A stretch of 64,000 nucleotides of DNA from Branchipolynoe longqiensis (lineage: Eukaryota; Annelida; Polychaeta; Phyllodocida; Polynoidae), in assembly GCA_030323885.1 (NCBI GenBank), contig CM059198.1:63576917-63640916 (forward strand), read 5' to 3'. The first letter of the stretch is position 1, and each line of letters begins with the position of its first letter. Below, piece by piece: positions 41,754 through 51,816 of this stretch. A model generated the notes under the pieces. It did no database searches. It was not told the DNA's origin and worked only from the letters and a program-made list of their open reading frames with translations. Both the position numbers and the translations under genes were made by a program.

Positions 41754-42255
41754 TGTAGTGGTCTGCACTGACTTCTCAGGCAAGGAGCCGCATAGACAGG
41801 TAGGCGTGGGTAGTGTGTTGATATCAGGGAGCCTAGGTGGTGTAATGGTTAGCACACTGGCCCGGAATGCAAAGAGATGTGGGTTCGAGTCCCGCTCTAG
41901 GCACAATATTTCCCATTTTCATCACCCCCATGACACTGGTGCCGTGACCAGGATCCTGTACAAGCTATGCGCTGTATGGTTGTTGAACCTACCCTGTGTA
42001 TGTATGTGTTAGTGCATTGCCTGTATGTATGTAATTGTAAGCATTACAAGACTTACAATTCCAGGGGGACGAGTGTAGTGGTCTGCACTGACCTCTCAGG
42101 CAAGGAACCACATAGACAGGTAGGCGTGGGGAGTGTGTTGATATCAGGGAGCCTAGGTGGTGTAATGGTTAGCACACTGGCCCGGAATGCAAAGAGATGT
42201 GGGTTCGAGTCCCGCTCTAGGCACAATATTTCCCATTTTCATCACCCCCATGACA
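41754..42255 (+). mobile_element. Miniature LTR (TRIM-like) element, copy 4 (best preserved)
   Basis: LTRs at 41754-41935 and 42074-42255, both 182 bp with TG/CA ends and only a few differences, flank 138 bp. TTAT at 41750-41753 and 42256-42259 is an exact 4-bp duplication. TGGTGCCGTGACCAGGAT starts one base after the 5' LTR and matches the tRNA-His-type primer site at 16 of 18 positions (from recalled tRNA sequence). CCAGGGGGACGAG precedes the 3' LTR. No protein can be encoded. Confidence 0.85.
41831..41903 (+). repeat. tRNA-like segment inside the TRIM LTR
   Basis: GCCTAGGTGGTGTAATGGTT at the start and GGGTTCGAGTCCCGCTCTAG near the end give A- and B-box-like sequences, a near-pairing acceptor stem and a length of about 73. 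The anticodon arm is not canonical, so it is not a tRNA gene. An identical segment is in the 3' LTR (42151-42223). Confidence 0.7.
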
Positions 42256-42259
42256 TTAT

Positions 42260-42904
42260 TTTCAAATTCTTCTATTTTTTCTTTTTGGTTAAATGAATTT
42301 TATCCACATATATATATATATATATTGTCAGCGCAGTAGCACTTGTCTTTCAACCGTAAGTGTTACAGGTATATAGGTATTTAGACACAATTTCCCACAT
42401 TGTTTATATAGTAAATTGAATTTTGAAGTAAATTTCAGCTTATTCCTATGGTGAATTTGTGGCGCAGGATGTGGGGATGGGTATATGTGGGGGTGGAGGG
42501 AGGGCGTGGGGTCACGTGGGTGGTGAGAGCGGGGGGGAGGGGGGCAGTTAGAGGAGCAGTCGGGCAGCAAATTGCGCACTTAACCTCCTGTGGATTGTGT
42601 TGAGGATTCTAGGAATAGTTTCTTACAATCGTTGGAACGGGCGACCGACTGGTTTTTCTCTTTCTGACCACCTCCCATGAGCCTTTGCGACCTTTTAGAT
42701 TCCTTCCGGTGGGTATGGGGGATGGGGGATGGGGAGGTTGGGGGTAGGGGTCAGTTCTTGTGTCTCTGACCACTCAATTGAAAGGAGAGCAGATAGTCAT
42801 TGCCTATCACTGAGCATAGAGACTCTGTCAGGGTATCGTTTCAATATTCTGCGCAGGCTTACATTCCTTGATTGAGCAGGGGAGATTTCAATCGCTGAAA
42901 AATG
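42260..42904. other. No gene seen; AT dinucleotide run and G-rich tracts
   Basis: (AT)n at about 42309-42325, then G-rich stretches at 42465-42555 and 42705-42750. No supported coding frame. Confidence 0.5.
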
Positions 42905-43225
42905 GTATTGCTCATTCCACTGCTCCTTGCCCTTTTGTAGTAATGCCAAGCTAAGGTAGCGACAAGTATAACTTTTTAAGTCATTGCTATGACTTAGCTG
43001 GGGTTTAAATCCAACTACTTGCAACAAGGGCAGTTGGCACTCAATTCATTCGTCCAGCCCAGCTGGTCTTTGATTCAAGGCAAAGCAGTGTGCAAGGCAG
43101 TGCAATAGTGTGGGCAGTCACTGGCTACATCAGTGTGAGGATAATATGAGTGAGTGGGATATTGTATGCCTTTAGCAAAATTTCCCTGCGTGGCACCAAT
43201 ATAAAGCTGCCAAGAGCGCAGCCAT
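42905..43225. mobile_element. Degraded SINE type A pieces in opposite orientations
   Basis: 42915-43068 is a reverse A head with CTGGGGTTTAAATCCAACTA; 43080-43225 is plus-oriented core (AGTGTGAGGATAATATGAGT, CAATATAAAGCTGCCAAGAG). Confidence 0.5.
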
Positions 43226-43249
43226 GTTGTAGTTCTTATATTTGTTGTT

Positions 43250-43570
43250 TTTTTGTTTTTTCTTGAAGATTTATACTGCCTATTATGGATAAGTCTGAAT
43301 AGACTTGTTTTCACCATTACACAGTTTGTCAATAGAAAGCCCGAGCCTACACTTTTACGGACCCAATGGATATTTTTAACCTCTCACACCACATAGACAT
43401 GGTATGAGAGCAACTGGCCTTTGATGACACTGTAAATTATACACAGCGGTGGACATCCAAATTGGCAGAGGTGGGGGGGCACGGGGAATCGAACCGCCAA
43501 CCTTCAGATTAGGAGTCCGACCTAGAAAGAAGTCAGTCACTCTAACCACTTCGCCACAGAGAACACCATT
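43250..43570 (-). mobile_element. SINE type C, reverse, with head
   Basis: The body complement (GCCTATTATGGATAAGTCTG, CATAGACATGGTATGAGAGC) and head complement (GGGGAATCGAACCGCCAACC, GTCACTCTAACCACTTCGCC) are both present. Confidence 0.8.
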
Positions 43571-43689
43571 TTTAATCATTGATTACTCATGGGAACGTTC
43601 CATTGTAGACTATTTGTCTTCCTCATTTCACTTTTCCTTGCCCTGTCCTAGTAATGGCGGTCTCCCATGCACGTAAGAAGTAAACATTC

Positions 43690-44037
43690 TCACAGCTGCA
43701 TAGTCCGATGAAAACCTCACATTTTCAAAACCGAAACAATTATGTAGATTTGATTCTACATACCTAACTTATTTACTGGTGCACTTGCAACATTTGTCGC
43801 CACATACAAAGGAATACTGAGGCAATTTAATAGAATCTGTTACTGCAGAATCTTATGCCATCAGAGTTTTGGCATGCTTGCCAAAATTATTATTGCACGT
43901 TTGCTTTTCAAATATCTCAAGAGTTAGCCATTTAAAATGCAAGTTAATTCAAGCTAAAGTAATATATTTATCGAAACCTAATATATTTATCTCAGAAAAT
44001 GACAGAAACTGAAAACAACAGGATTATCGAAGTTTAA
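43690..44037. mobile_element. TTAA-type MITE (family E), copy 7, inverted
   Basis: GCATAGTCCGATGAAAACCT at the left, GTTTTGGCATGCTTGCCAAA inside, and CAGGATTATCGAAGTTTAAA at the right. Confidence 0.7.
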
Positions 44038-44043
44038 AGTCAT

Positions 44044-44198
44044 CTTGTTCACGTGACCGATTTTCAAACCCACAAACTGTGTCACTGGAAAAGGAATATG
44101 ACATTCAATAGACCATTCCTTCGAAATATCCCCAAATGCGTGAGCTAATCAATTCTAATCTATGACATTATACGCATAATGATCATGATCCGATACCC
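44044..44198. repeat. Dispersed repeat N, copy 1
   Basis: GTCACTGGAAAAGGAATATG and TGAGCTAATCAATTCTAATC recur at 45305-45440. TTTTCAAACCCACAAACTGT resembles a B-box complement, so a tRNA-derived origin is possible. Confidence 0.5.
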
Positions 44199-44553
44199 TT
44201 AAAGCCGCATAGTCCGATAACAGCATAAAGTTTTCAAAACCAAAACAATTATCTCAAATTGATTCTACATATCTAACTTAGATAATGATTCACTTATTAA
44301 ACAGTTGTTGCCACATATATGGGAATACTGAGTCAATTTAATAGAACCTGTTACCACTGAAGCCTATGGTATCAGTGTTTTGGCAAGCTTGCAAAACTAA
44401 TTTGACATATTTGCAGTTCAAATATCTCCAAAGTTAGCCATTTAAAATAAAAGTTACTTCAAGTTAGAGTAATGTAGGCTATGGCAATCAATTTAATGTA
44501 TTTATCTCAGAAAAATGCCTGACACTCAAAACCATCGGACTGTGCAACTTTAA
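44199..44553. mobile_element. TTAA-type MITE (family E), copy 8, inverted
   Basis: TTAAAGCCGCATAGTCCGAT to CGGACTGTGCAACTTTAA, about 355 bp, complete. Confidence 0.78.
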
Positions 44554-44565
44554 GTACAAGGGTCA

Positions 44566-45265
44566 TTGGGGCGTTTACCGCGGAGCATGCACAGTGAGCT
44601 TTGAGCCACATCATTATGTCTTGCCACTGCCATCAGAGTGTAAAGTTGACGGCTGGCAGTTTGAGTGGTGTAGATAGGCTAATAGGAAATCACTACAGGC
44701 AAGGAAGGAAAGTAGATGAAGAGTTAAAGGTAGGAGAGTTAGACTCCCTTCTTTATTACATATATATATAGTCTCATGAATCAAGATGGTGGTGTACACA
44801 TGACCAAATCATCCAATCACCAACAGGCATTCTTATATTCGCCAATGAACATTCAATGTCCTTGTAACCAAGGCATGGTTAGGTCTGGGTACAGTGCCCT
44901 GTTGTGTCTGGTGTGCAGTGATCCATAAATAACACTTGGGGGGATGGGGTATGTGAGGAGAGTTCCATAGACTCTCTCACCTGTCAAGAAGTGACCCTCT
45001 CTCATGTCAAGAAGTGACCCTCTCTCACTATCTATATTAATATACAATTTCTAGCTTTAATTAGTAATGGATCACCAACACCACATATACCTTATATGCC
45101 TTTGGTTTTACATAGGATCTACTATTATATAGACCATTTGCAATTTATTATAGAATAGTTCTCCATAGCCCATATCTCAAATATCAGAAAATTTTACAAG
45201 AGGGCATGTGTTGGTGGGCATCGTTTATAAGACCTTTCCTGGAGAGTGTGATGTGCAGTACGTTT
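44566..45265. repeat. Dispersed repeat M, split by solo LTR-2 copy b
   Basis: GTTTACCGCGGAGCATGCAC ... CTTGCCACTGCCATCAGAG up to 44638 continues at 45199 with AGAGGGCATGTGTTGGTGGG. The uninterrupted form is at 48722-48860. Confidence 0.7.
44639..45198. mobile_element. Solo LTR-like element (LTR-2), copy b
   Basis: The 560-bp unit has TGTAAAGT/ATTTTACA ends and the exact 4-bp duplication AGAG (44635-44638, 45199-45202). It aligns with 12413-12982 over its length. Confidence 0.8.
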
Positions 45266-45304
45266 TTACTGACATTAACCTTGGTATGATTCATTAGGTA
45301 ATCG

Positions 45305-45440
45305 GCTTGATTTGACTGGGATTCAAACCCAAAAACTGTATGACTGGAAAAGGAACAGAACACTCAATTGGCAATTCCATACAAATATGCCCGAACACAT
45401 GAGCTAATCAATTCTAGTCTATGATATTATAAGCACCACA
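45305..45440. repeat. Dispersed repeat N, copy 2
   Basis: GACTGGAAAAGGAACAGAAC and TGAGCTAATCAATTCTAGTC match copy 1 at 44044. Confidence 0.5.
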
Positions 45441-45519
45441 GGGGTCATCATCATGATTATTATTAAGCAGTTAGGTCATTGGCGCACCACAAATACAAAT
45501 GACCCTTGCGATCAGGTTT

Positions 45520-46045
45520 CTCCAGTTTGTTGCTACCTTGTTGTGGTGGGGAGGCTTGTGTGCCTCCGTGACCATGAGAGCTATACCGGCGGGGGCTAGC
45601 CCCCTGGCAGGTTTAACCAAGCCGGGCAGGACTCATGGTGGAGGACAGACTAAGAGCAGCAACTGGTCCTCCAGGTTGGGGGTTGGGCGTGGGGCCAACA
45701 ACCCCACGCCGGAAAAAGAACAACGTTACAGAATCACGAACAAGAAACTCAAGGCCCAGGACCGGGAAAATTGGAGAGCCCTTGTTTGTGGCCTATGCCC
45801 AAAGTTGGGCGGTAGGCAACACACGCGTTCTCCAGTTTTCCCTCTTCTCCACAACCCTCTGGGATTTGCTAATCCCCTGACCTGTCGATTACCTGATGTC
45901 TTCCTTTGTCCGCCTCGTTCTCTTCCTCCTTTCACTATGACTTGCAAGATGGCTTTGGTCAAACCTTGTGAACCGGAAATACTGCCGTACCACTGCATCT
46001 CTTTACGAATGTCAGGAGATCTTTGTGTGGTCCAACTTTCGTTTT
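45520..46045 (+). mobile_element. Probable LINE-derived fragment (retroelement leader-type sequence)
   Basis: TACCTTGTTGTGGTGGGGAG, GAGAGCTATACCGGCGGGGG and AACTGGTCCTCCAGGTTGGG form a block that I recall from invertebrate LINE 5' regions. An open frame of 213 codons (45499-46140) crosses it and then runs into the unrelated reverse LINE end, so it is not a credible host protein. DRENWRALV within it resembles LINE C-terminal motifs. Confidence 0.4.
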
Positions 46046-46049
46046 TGTT

Positions 46050-46645
46050 GTTGTTGGTAAAACAGTTTATTCATCAGAATATAAATTTGTTCAGTGCCGA
46101 GGCACTGGTCTTCCAGCTGTTTACATTACACTGTAAATAGGTAGATAAGCGGGTACTTAGATAGGGCATATTAGTAGATTGTGAAGGAGGTCAGTGTGTT
46201 AGTGGGTTAGCCATAATAAGTTCAGTGTTATGGGCTAAGATGGTGGGTCGCTGCAAAAGCTGTGCTGCTATTATGGTATAGTTGAGGTAAGTAATTGAGT
46301 GAGGGGGGTGAGGGCAGAGGGCCAAGGAGGGAGGTAGGGAGCAAGGCAGGGCACAGGACCCACACTATGGTCTTTGTTCAAGGGCGTGGCCAGTGAGATG
46401 CATTCTGACCAGCAACTTAAAGCCATGGTAGCAAGGTACACTTCTAATCGCAGATGGTAGTTTGTTCACATCTTGCTGCCTTCAAATATTGGTCCCTTAG
46501 CTAGTTTGTTTGTGATTGGTCTAGGAACACTGAGGAGTGTTCCATCTGCCATTCTTGTCTGCCTGTTCAGTGGATCTATGTATTGTAAGGCCCTGTGACA
46601 CAACTTTCCATTTGATCTTGGCATGGACTTGCTCATTGGTAACAG
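46050..46645 (-). pseudogene. 3' end of a LINE related to the one at 1-3222
   Basis: On the minus strand, HRALQYIDPLNRQTR, LLSVPRPITNK and GPIFEGSK align with the segment before the stop in the 1-2664 protein. After a frame change, VNKLPSAIRSV and a final ALEQ match its end. The 3' UTR ends with GAAGACCAGTGCCTCGGCAC near 46090-46110. It is 5' truncated and frameshifted. Confidence 0.72.
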
Positions 46646-46661
46646 GATCTCTGTATGGTTG

Positions 46662-46988
46662 ATTGGTAGTTGGAGTTTCACGTCCTGGCAACAGTTAAGG
46701 TCATGTCAGGACGGGTGCCAACTCGTGACAGTACACACTCATGGTGACTTTATAGTCCTGCCCCACTTGTAGATCAGGCTGCCAGCATAATGACCCGATT
46801 TCCCACTTAGTCACATTATCCTGACACTGAGCTAACCAGTCCTTGCCTTATCCTATTAATGCCAAGCGCCAGGCCAAGGAAGCAACATGTATCAATTTTA
46901 TAAGTCATTGATTTGACTCGACCGGGAACCAAACTCCCGATCTCCAGCATGCGAGGCCTGCCCTCTACAGATTGTGCACACCGCGCCA
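46662..46988 (-). mobile_element. SINE type A2, reverse, complete
   Basis: Tail ATTGGTAGTTGGAGTTTCAC, core, and the head complement CGACCGGGAACCAAACTCCC with GCCCTCTACAGATTGTGC. Confidence 0.8.
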
Positions 46989-47685
46989 GGTTGGGTCCCT
47001 GTATGAGATGTGTTGTATGTTGCACACGCTTGCATTAGAGTGACAGTCCTATTAGTGCAGACCTAGTCACTCGACATATGCCGGATTCGGTCTAATCAAA
47101 TTGTATGATTGATGATGTGTGATAGGCAACCATAGCTGCAATTTTAATCTTTAATTCTGGCTTCCAAGAAACACATTAAGAAGATTACATTTAAATCTGC
47201 ATAGATTCCCCTTATGATTCATGTTATTTGCCTGTGTCCTAGCAACATTCAGGGTAAGGTAATATCAACTTGATTCCAAACTTTTCTGACACATGTTTCT
47301 ATTAGTTTTTCTTTGGTTTCTTTTTCTTTTTCCAAAGTAGGCAATTATGAAATTATGAAAGGTCATCCAACTAATTGTTTCCCATGACTCTGTGCCCGGA
47401 AATAGCTGCATAAATCGTCCACTTCTTCTCAGATCGTTAGATAATCAATCCAGCTTCACTCCTTTTGTCAGGAACAATGGATTCACACAACATGCAAACA
47501 ATGTACAGGTCCAGAATACACATATCGCGCAGTTGTGCTCTTTTACATTTTTTACATTTATTGCCTTTTTTCTGGTGGGGATGGGATGTTAGGGGCTTTG
47601 AAGTCGGAGGGTGGCAGGGTGGGGGAGTCGGGGTCTAACCATAGACCACATGCACACATTGCCTTGAGGTGATCTGCCTGAATGA
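46989..47685. other. No gene seen
   Basis: Unassigned AT-rich sequence without a recognisable repeat or coding frame. Confidence 0.5.
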
Positions 47686-47780
47686 TTAGTTAATAGTGAT
47701 TTGTGAATGGTGATTTGTGAAAGGTGATTTGTGAATGGTCGTTGGTGATTTGTAATTTGTGATAAGTGATTGGTAATTGG
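47686..47780. repeat. Short GTGATTTGTGAATG-type minisatellite
   Basis: GTGATTTGTGAATG, GTGATTTGTGAAAG, GTGATTTGTGAATG and diverged units (GTGATAAGTGATTG) follow each other. Confidence 0.75.
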
Positions 47781-47810
47781 AGTTGGGACAGCATACATCT
47801 GGAGTATTGT

Positions 47811-48128
47811 ACCCGGCGAGTTGGCCTAATAGGTAGAGTGCGGGTCTCGCATGCGGTATGTCGGGAGTTTGGTTCCCAGTCGATGCAAACCAATGACTAA
47901 CAAAATGTATACTTGTCAGTTCCTAGTCAGGCGATTGGCATAATTAGGATAGGGCAAGGACTGGTTGTCTCAGTGTCAGGATAATGTTACTGAGTGTGAT
48001 ATCAGTTCATGGTGCTGGCAGCCGGTGTCCCTTTGGGGAAGTCACCGTGAGTGCACACTGTCATAAGCCTGTAACCATCCTGGTATGACTTCAGAAGTTG
48101 CCAGGATGTAAAACTCCAACAAACCAAA
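47811..48128 (+). mobile_element. SINE type A2, complete
   Basis: Head GCGAGTTGGCCTAATAGGTA with GAGTTTGGTTCCCAGTCGAT, body, and the end GAAGTTGCCAGGATGTAAAA with an AACAAACCAAACC tail. Confidence 0.82.
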
Positions 48129-48427
48129 CCAAAGGTTATTCTTGCGAATATTTGTACTAAATGGAATAAGTAGTATATAAAAATGGGCCTGTGTATGAGG
48201 CAACATGGTTGCACATGTCAACCCTTAGTGGCGGGATTCCTTGATAACCAGTGAACTGTGTCTGGCTTGCGTTGGGGTAATGTAGGGAGGGGAGTGCAAG
48301 GTCAAGGTCATGGCATCACGAAAGATACAAGGCATTTACACTGCACCTAGAGTAATGCAGTGTGCTTCTCCACCTATCTGGCATGGGTAAGTAGGTGTGC
48401 AGTGATTTGGATATCTTTTTTTCTTTT
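48129..48427. other. No gene seen
   Basis: Unassigned sequence between two SINEs. Confidence 0.45.
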
Positions 48428-48720
48428 CTTGAAGATTTGCACTGCCTATCATGGATAAGTCTGAATAGACTTGATTTCACCAATTGACAGTTTGTCGATA
48501 GAAAGCCTGAGCCTACACTTTTACTGATTGATTTTTAACCTCCCACTCCATATAGACATGGTATGAGAGCAACTGGACTTTGATGATGCCGTATACACAG
48601 CAGTGGAATCCAAATTGGCAGAGGTGGAGGCATGGGGAATCGAACCACTGACCTTCAGATTAGGAGTCCTACCTAGAAAAAAGTCAGACCCTCTAACCAC
48701 TCCACCACAGAGAGCACCAC
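48428..48720 (-). mobile_element. SINE type C, reverse, with head
   Basis: The body complement from TTGAAGATTTGCACTGCCTA and the head complement CATGGGGAATCGAACCACTG to CTCTAACCACTCCACCACAG. Confidence 0.82.
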
Positions 48721-48721
48721 A

Positions 48722-48860
48722 TGTGACTTAAGGGCCTTTACCACGGAGCATGCACAGTGAGCTGCGAGCCACACCATTAGGTCTTGCCACTGCCGTCAGA
48801 GGGCACTGTGTTGGTGGGCATCCTTCATTAGACCTTTTTCCGCAGAGCAGGATGTGACGT
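48722..48860. repeat. Dispersed repeat M, uninterrupted copy
   Basis: GGGCCTTTACCACGGAGCAT to GCATCCTTCATTAGACCTTT. It provides the empty site for the LTR-2 insertion at 44639. Confidence 0.65.
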
Positions 48861-49515
48861 AAGTTTCTGATTGATTGATTGATTGATTGGTGGTTGCTTT
48901 ACACCGTGTTGGCAGCATAGGCCATATTCACGGTGAGAAATGTTTGTTTTTTGTTCAAACCATCGCTTTTACATGTAAAAGCAGACAATCAATTATGTGC
49001 CAATAGACACTCATTAAATTAGAAAGCTCACAATCATATATTTGTGGTCAAGGGAAACAAATTCCCATAGAAAAAGAAAAGTTTTATTAATAATTGATAG
49101 AATCTATTTAGTAAACTATATGAGGTGGTACAGTCCAGCTGCCCTCAAAAAGGCTAAAATGTTTTCCTGTTTTACCTTAGTAAAAAGGTCATGCATACTG
49201 TCTGCAGTGTAGAACTGTTGGCGCAGGGCCAACAAATCAACGCAACTTAGTCAAATGTGTTTGAGTGTCAGCAGGGACTGACACCCAATACATTCAGGGG
49301 GAGGTTCCCCCTTGAGCAGAAAAGCATGTGTAAGTTTCTACGCACTAGTGTAAGTTTCTACGCACAGCATTAACATGGGTATTCCTAATTCCGCTGGTCT
49401 CCCATGAAGGGCTGGGTATATGACACAGCACGCTGGGTCACAGCTTCAGCTTTCATGGTTCTGGAATGTTGGGGGATTCGGTGACTCCATGTATACAAAG
49501 TAGATTTTTGTTCAA
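48861..49515. other. No gene seen
   Basis: A (GATT)n run at about 48868-48888, then AT-rich sequence with a GTGTAAGTTTCTACGCAC tandem pair near 49328-49363. No gene. Confidence 0.5.
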
Positions 49516-49775
49516 TATAAAATATTGTCCTCGCCAATTGAAGATTTCAGGTGCAACGCCCCATAAACGCGAATCCACAAATTTAATTAAAATACAAGAT
49601 TTTTTACCCGAAAATAATGTTTATTCTCTCCACTGTTCTTCCACTATTCTTGTGATGAAATGATTATGGAACAATGAACAAATATATATAGGAATGTAAA
49701 GAAATTTACTTTTTGAATGTTTGATTCCAATTTTTGGATTGGCTTTTACTGAGTTTTGCGCCTGGACGCTGCATT
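49516..49775. mobile_element. Small TIR element, family K, copy c
   Basis: TTCAGGTGCAACGCCCCATA at the left and TTTACTGAGTTTTGCGCCTG at the right, with AT-rich interior as in the other K copies. Confidence 0.55.
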
Positions 49776-49884
49776 TGCACTGTAATCTATACTAGATATC
49801 AACATAATAATGGAAATAATCATACCATTGTCGCTCTTCAGGAGTTGTGGTTATAGATGAAGATTAATTAAGTTTCAAGGGTAA

Positions 49885-50725
49885 AGGCCCTGTCACATTA
49901 CGGCGTATGACGGGAGCGTATTGAAAACCTGCGCGTGCCGGCCTATCATGACCTTTGGTGACCTCTCGGGTGGTTTTCAGCGTATGTGGAACCTATGAGG
50001 AGCGTACGAGGAGCGTATGAGGAGCATATGGGAGCGAACTGTGACATTTTTTTACGGTTTTGATTGGCATGTGGAACGTAAGAGGAGCGTATGAGGAGCG
50101 TATGAGGAGCGTATAAGGAGCGTATGCGAAGCATATGCAAGACCTATGTTATCTCTCCTCGGTCCACCACCTGGTGGCTCCTGGGTATATAGTGCATCGC
50201 CTTTATATACCGAGACCATAGGTCGGGCATACGCCGCCATATGCTATGAATACGCTTTGCATACACTACGAATACGCTCCCATACGCAACTTGTAGGTTC
50301 TGCGTACGCTGCATACGCCCGAGATACGCCCAAGATACGCCCGTGACGCAAGTTGAGCATATGAATAACATACGCCGGCATACCCCTAGTGTACGCCGGC
50401 GTACCCCCAGCGTACAAGGAGCATATGCCAATGTATGAGAAGCATATGAGTAGCGTATGACCCATATGCCCCCGTAGGTCAAGATTTTGTTAGCATGCAC
50501 AACAAAATTTGGACGGACGGACGGACGGGAAAAAGCATATGGCGGCGTACAGTGGCATAGGCCGGCATATACCGGCACATGACGGCATATGCGGAGCGTA
50601 TGTGGAGCGTATGTGGAGCGTATGCGGAGCGTATGGCGGCGTATGACGGCATATGCCGACGTATATGATGTAACGCGCCTACGCCGCCGTACGCTCCCCC
50701 AAAAAACCCTAATGTGACAGCCCCT
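49885..50725. mobile_element. Fold-back element FB5 with GCGTATG-word interior
   Basis: Termini AGGCCCTGTCACATTA and TAATGTGACAGCCCCT (14 of 16 inverted) are flanked by TAA (49882-49884, 50726-50728). The interior is a dense series of GGAGCGTATG, GAGCATATG, CATACGCC and GGCATACCC words in both orientations. It is non-coding. Confidence 0.8.
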
Positions 50726-50785
50726 TAAGGACTAAACTGAAGGATAAGGATGAGAGAGGGACAACCCAAATGCTCGTGTCTTTAG

Positions 50786-51472
50786 GGTCGAAGAGGGCCC
50801 ATACCCAACTTCACGGGACTAATAGGACTCATTGTGGCATTTAGCCCAGGAGTGGAGTTTAGAGCGGCCCATTATACGGCGTTAGAAAGGGACAAAATTC
50901 CAGCGTTCCGGAGAGCGAAAGGTAACTTTGATGAGACTATGTGGTTATCAAAACAAGCGAAGCCAGATATAACATAGTGGTTACTGAATTTGAAAATTGC
51001 AAGGATCATATGTAGAATGGATCCGGATTTTGATTTATTCATGGATGCCTCGTTAGATGCCTGGGGAGCGCACACAGACCAAACTGAGACAGGTGGAAGA
51101 TGGGATCCAACTGAATGAGATCACATTAATGTACTTGAATAACGAGCAATCTTATTTAGATTGAAGAGTCTTTTTAAGGAGAAGAAAAAACATATTAGAA
51201 TAAGAACAGACAGTATGACAGCATTGGCTTATGTAAAAAGTATGGGTGGCACTCAATCAGAAGCATGTATGAACGAGACTAGAGAAATCTGGAATTGGGA
51301 CCAAGTTGAATAATTGTTGGCTATCTATTACTCATAGTTTTGTTTGTTTGTTGTTGTTTTACATCCTAGCAACATCTACGGTCAAATCAGGACGGGGTAT
51401 TACTCATATACGAGGGATCCTGAATTATCTGGCTCACTTTAAGTCTGGATGTTTTAAACAGCAAGTAGCATT
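50786..51472 (+). pseudogene. DIRS-type element, RT thumb and RNase H remnant
   Basis: Translated pieces HYTALERDKIPAFR, FDLFMDASLDAWGAH (first catalytic Asp), ALIVFR-like helix positions lost to a stop, and RTDSMTALAYVKSMGG (later catalytic Asp) give an RNase H domain in the DIRS style. At least two in-frame stops (after KPDIT and after RWDPTE) show it is dead. It is AT-rich, unlike the element inserted in it, and interrupted by a 61-bp SINE tail and then at 51473. Its 5' part is missing beyond the fold-back element. Confidence 0.8.
51337..51397 (-). mobile_element. 61-bp SINE A tail with 11-bp target duplication
   Basis: TATTACTCATA occurs at 51326-51336 and 51398-51408. Between them lies only the complement of the last ~60 bp of SINE A, including the GTTTGTTTGTTGTTG tail. 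It interrupts the RNase H-to-bridge frame. Confidence 0.82.
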
Positions 51473-51474
51473 GG

Positions 51475-51779
51475 TCGTAATGCGAAGCATTACGTTTGAT
51501 GCGAGGGAAGGAGGAGACCCTCCCCCGGGCTGTCGTGCAGCCTGACACCTCGGCCGACGCCGCCGCGCGCCCCCCCCCTCCCCCAGCCCCCTGCCGCGCA
51601 GCATTCGCGCCTCGCCCGACGCCTGCTGCTCACCCCCCTCTCCCCCCCCCCTCCCCCGGGCCGGCAGCATTCACACCTCACCTGCCATCGCCTCCCCCCT
51701 CCTTTCCCCTTATAAGGCCGCCTCCGGCCTCCCTCAGGCACTCGCTCTCCTGCCGCCTTCCAGACCTCACCCTTTTTCT
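51475..51779 (+). repeat. Split direct repeat A1
   Basis: Starts TCGTAATGCGAAGCATTACG, with a perfect inverted repeat CGTAATGC-GAA-GCATTACG, followed by C-rich sequence and TTATAAGGCCGCCTCCGGCC. It matches A2 at 56557-56864 with small indels in the C runs. Confidence 0.88.
51709..51718 (+). promoter_or_regulatory. TATA-like box of the Ngaro-type element
   Basis: CTTATAAGGC is conserved in A1, in A2 (about 56794) and in the truncated copy (about 12150, minus strand), roughly 100 bp before the ORF1 start. It is a plausible internal promoter, by inference. Confidence 0.5.
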
Positions 51780-51816
51780 ACTTTGGCCTACCTCCTCCAC
51801 ATCGGACCGCTACACT

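Noticed and set aside
41831..42223. Pair of tRNA genes
   Set aside because: The anticodon arm is not canonical, and the segments are embedded in 182-bp terminal direct repeats of a mobile element.
45499..46140. 213-codon open frame as a host gene
   Set aside because: It crosses a LINE-like fragment and then the reverse complement of another LINE end; the C-terminal part translates antisense 3' UTR.
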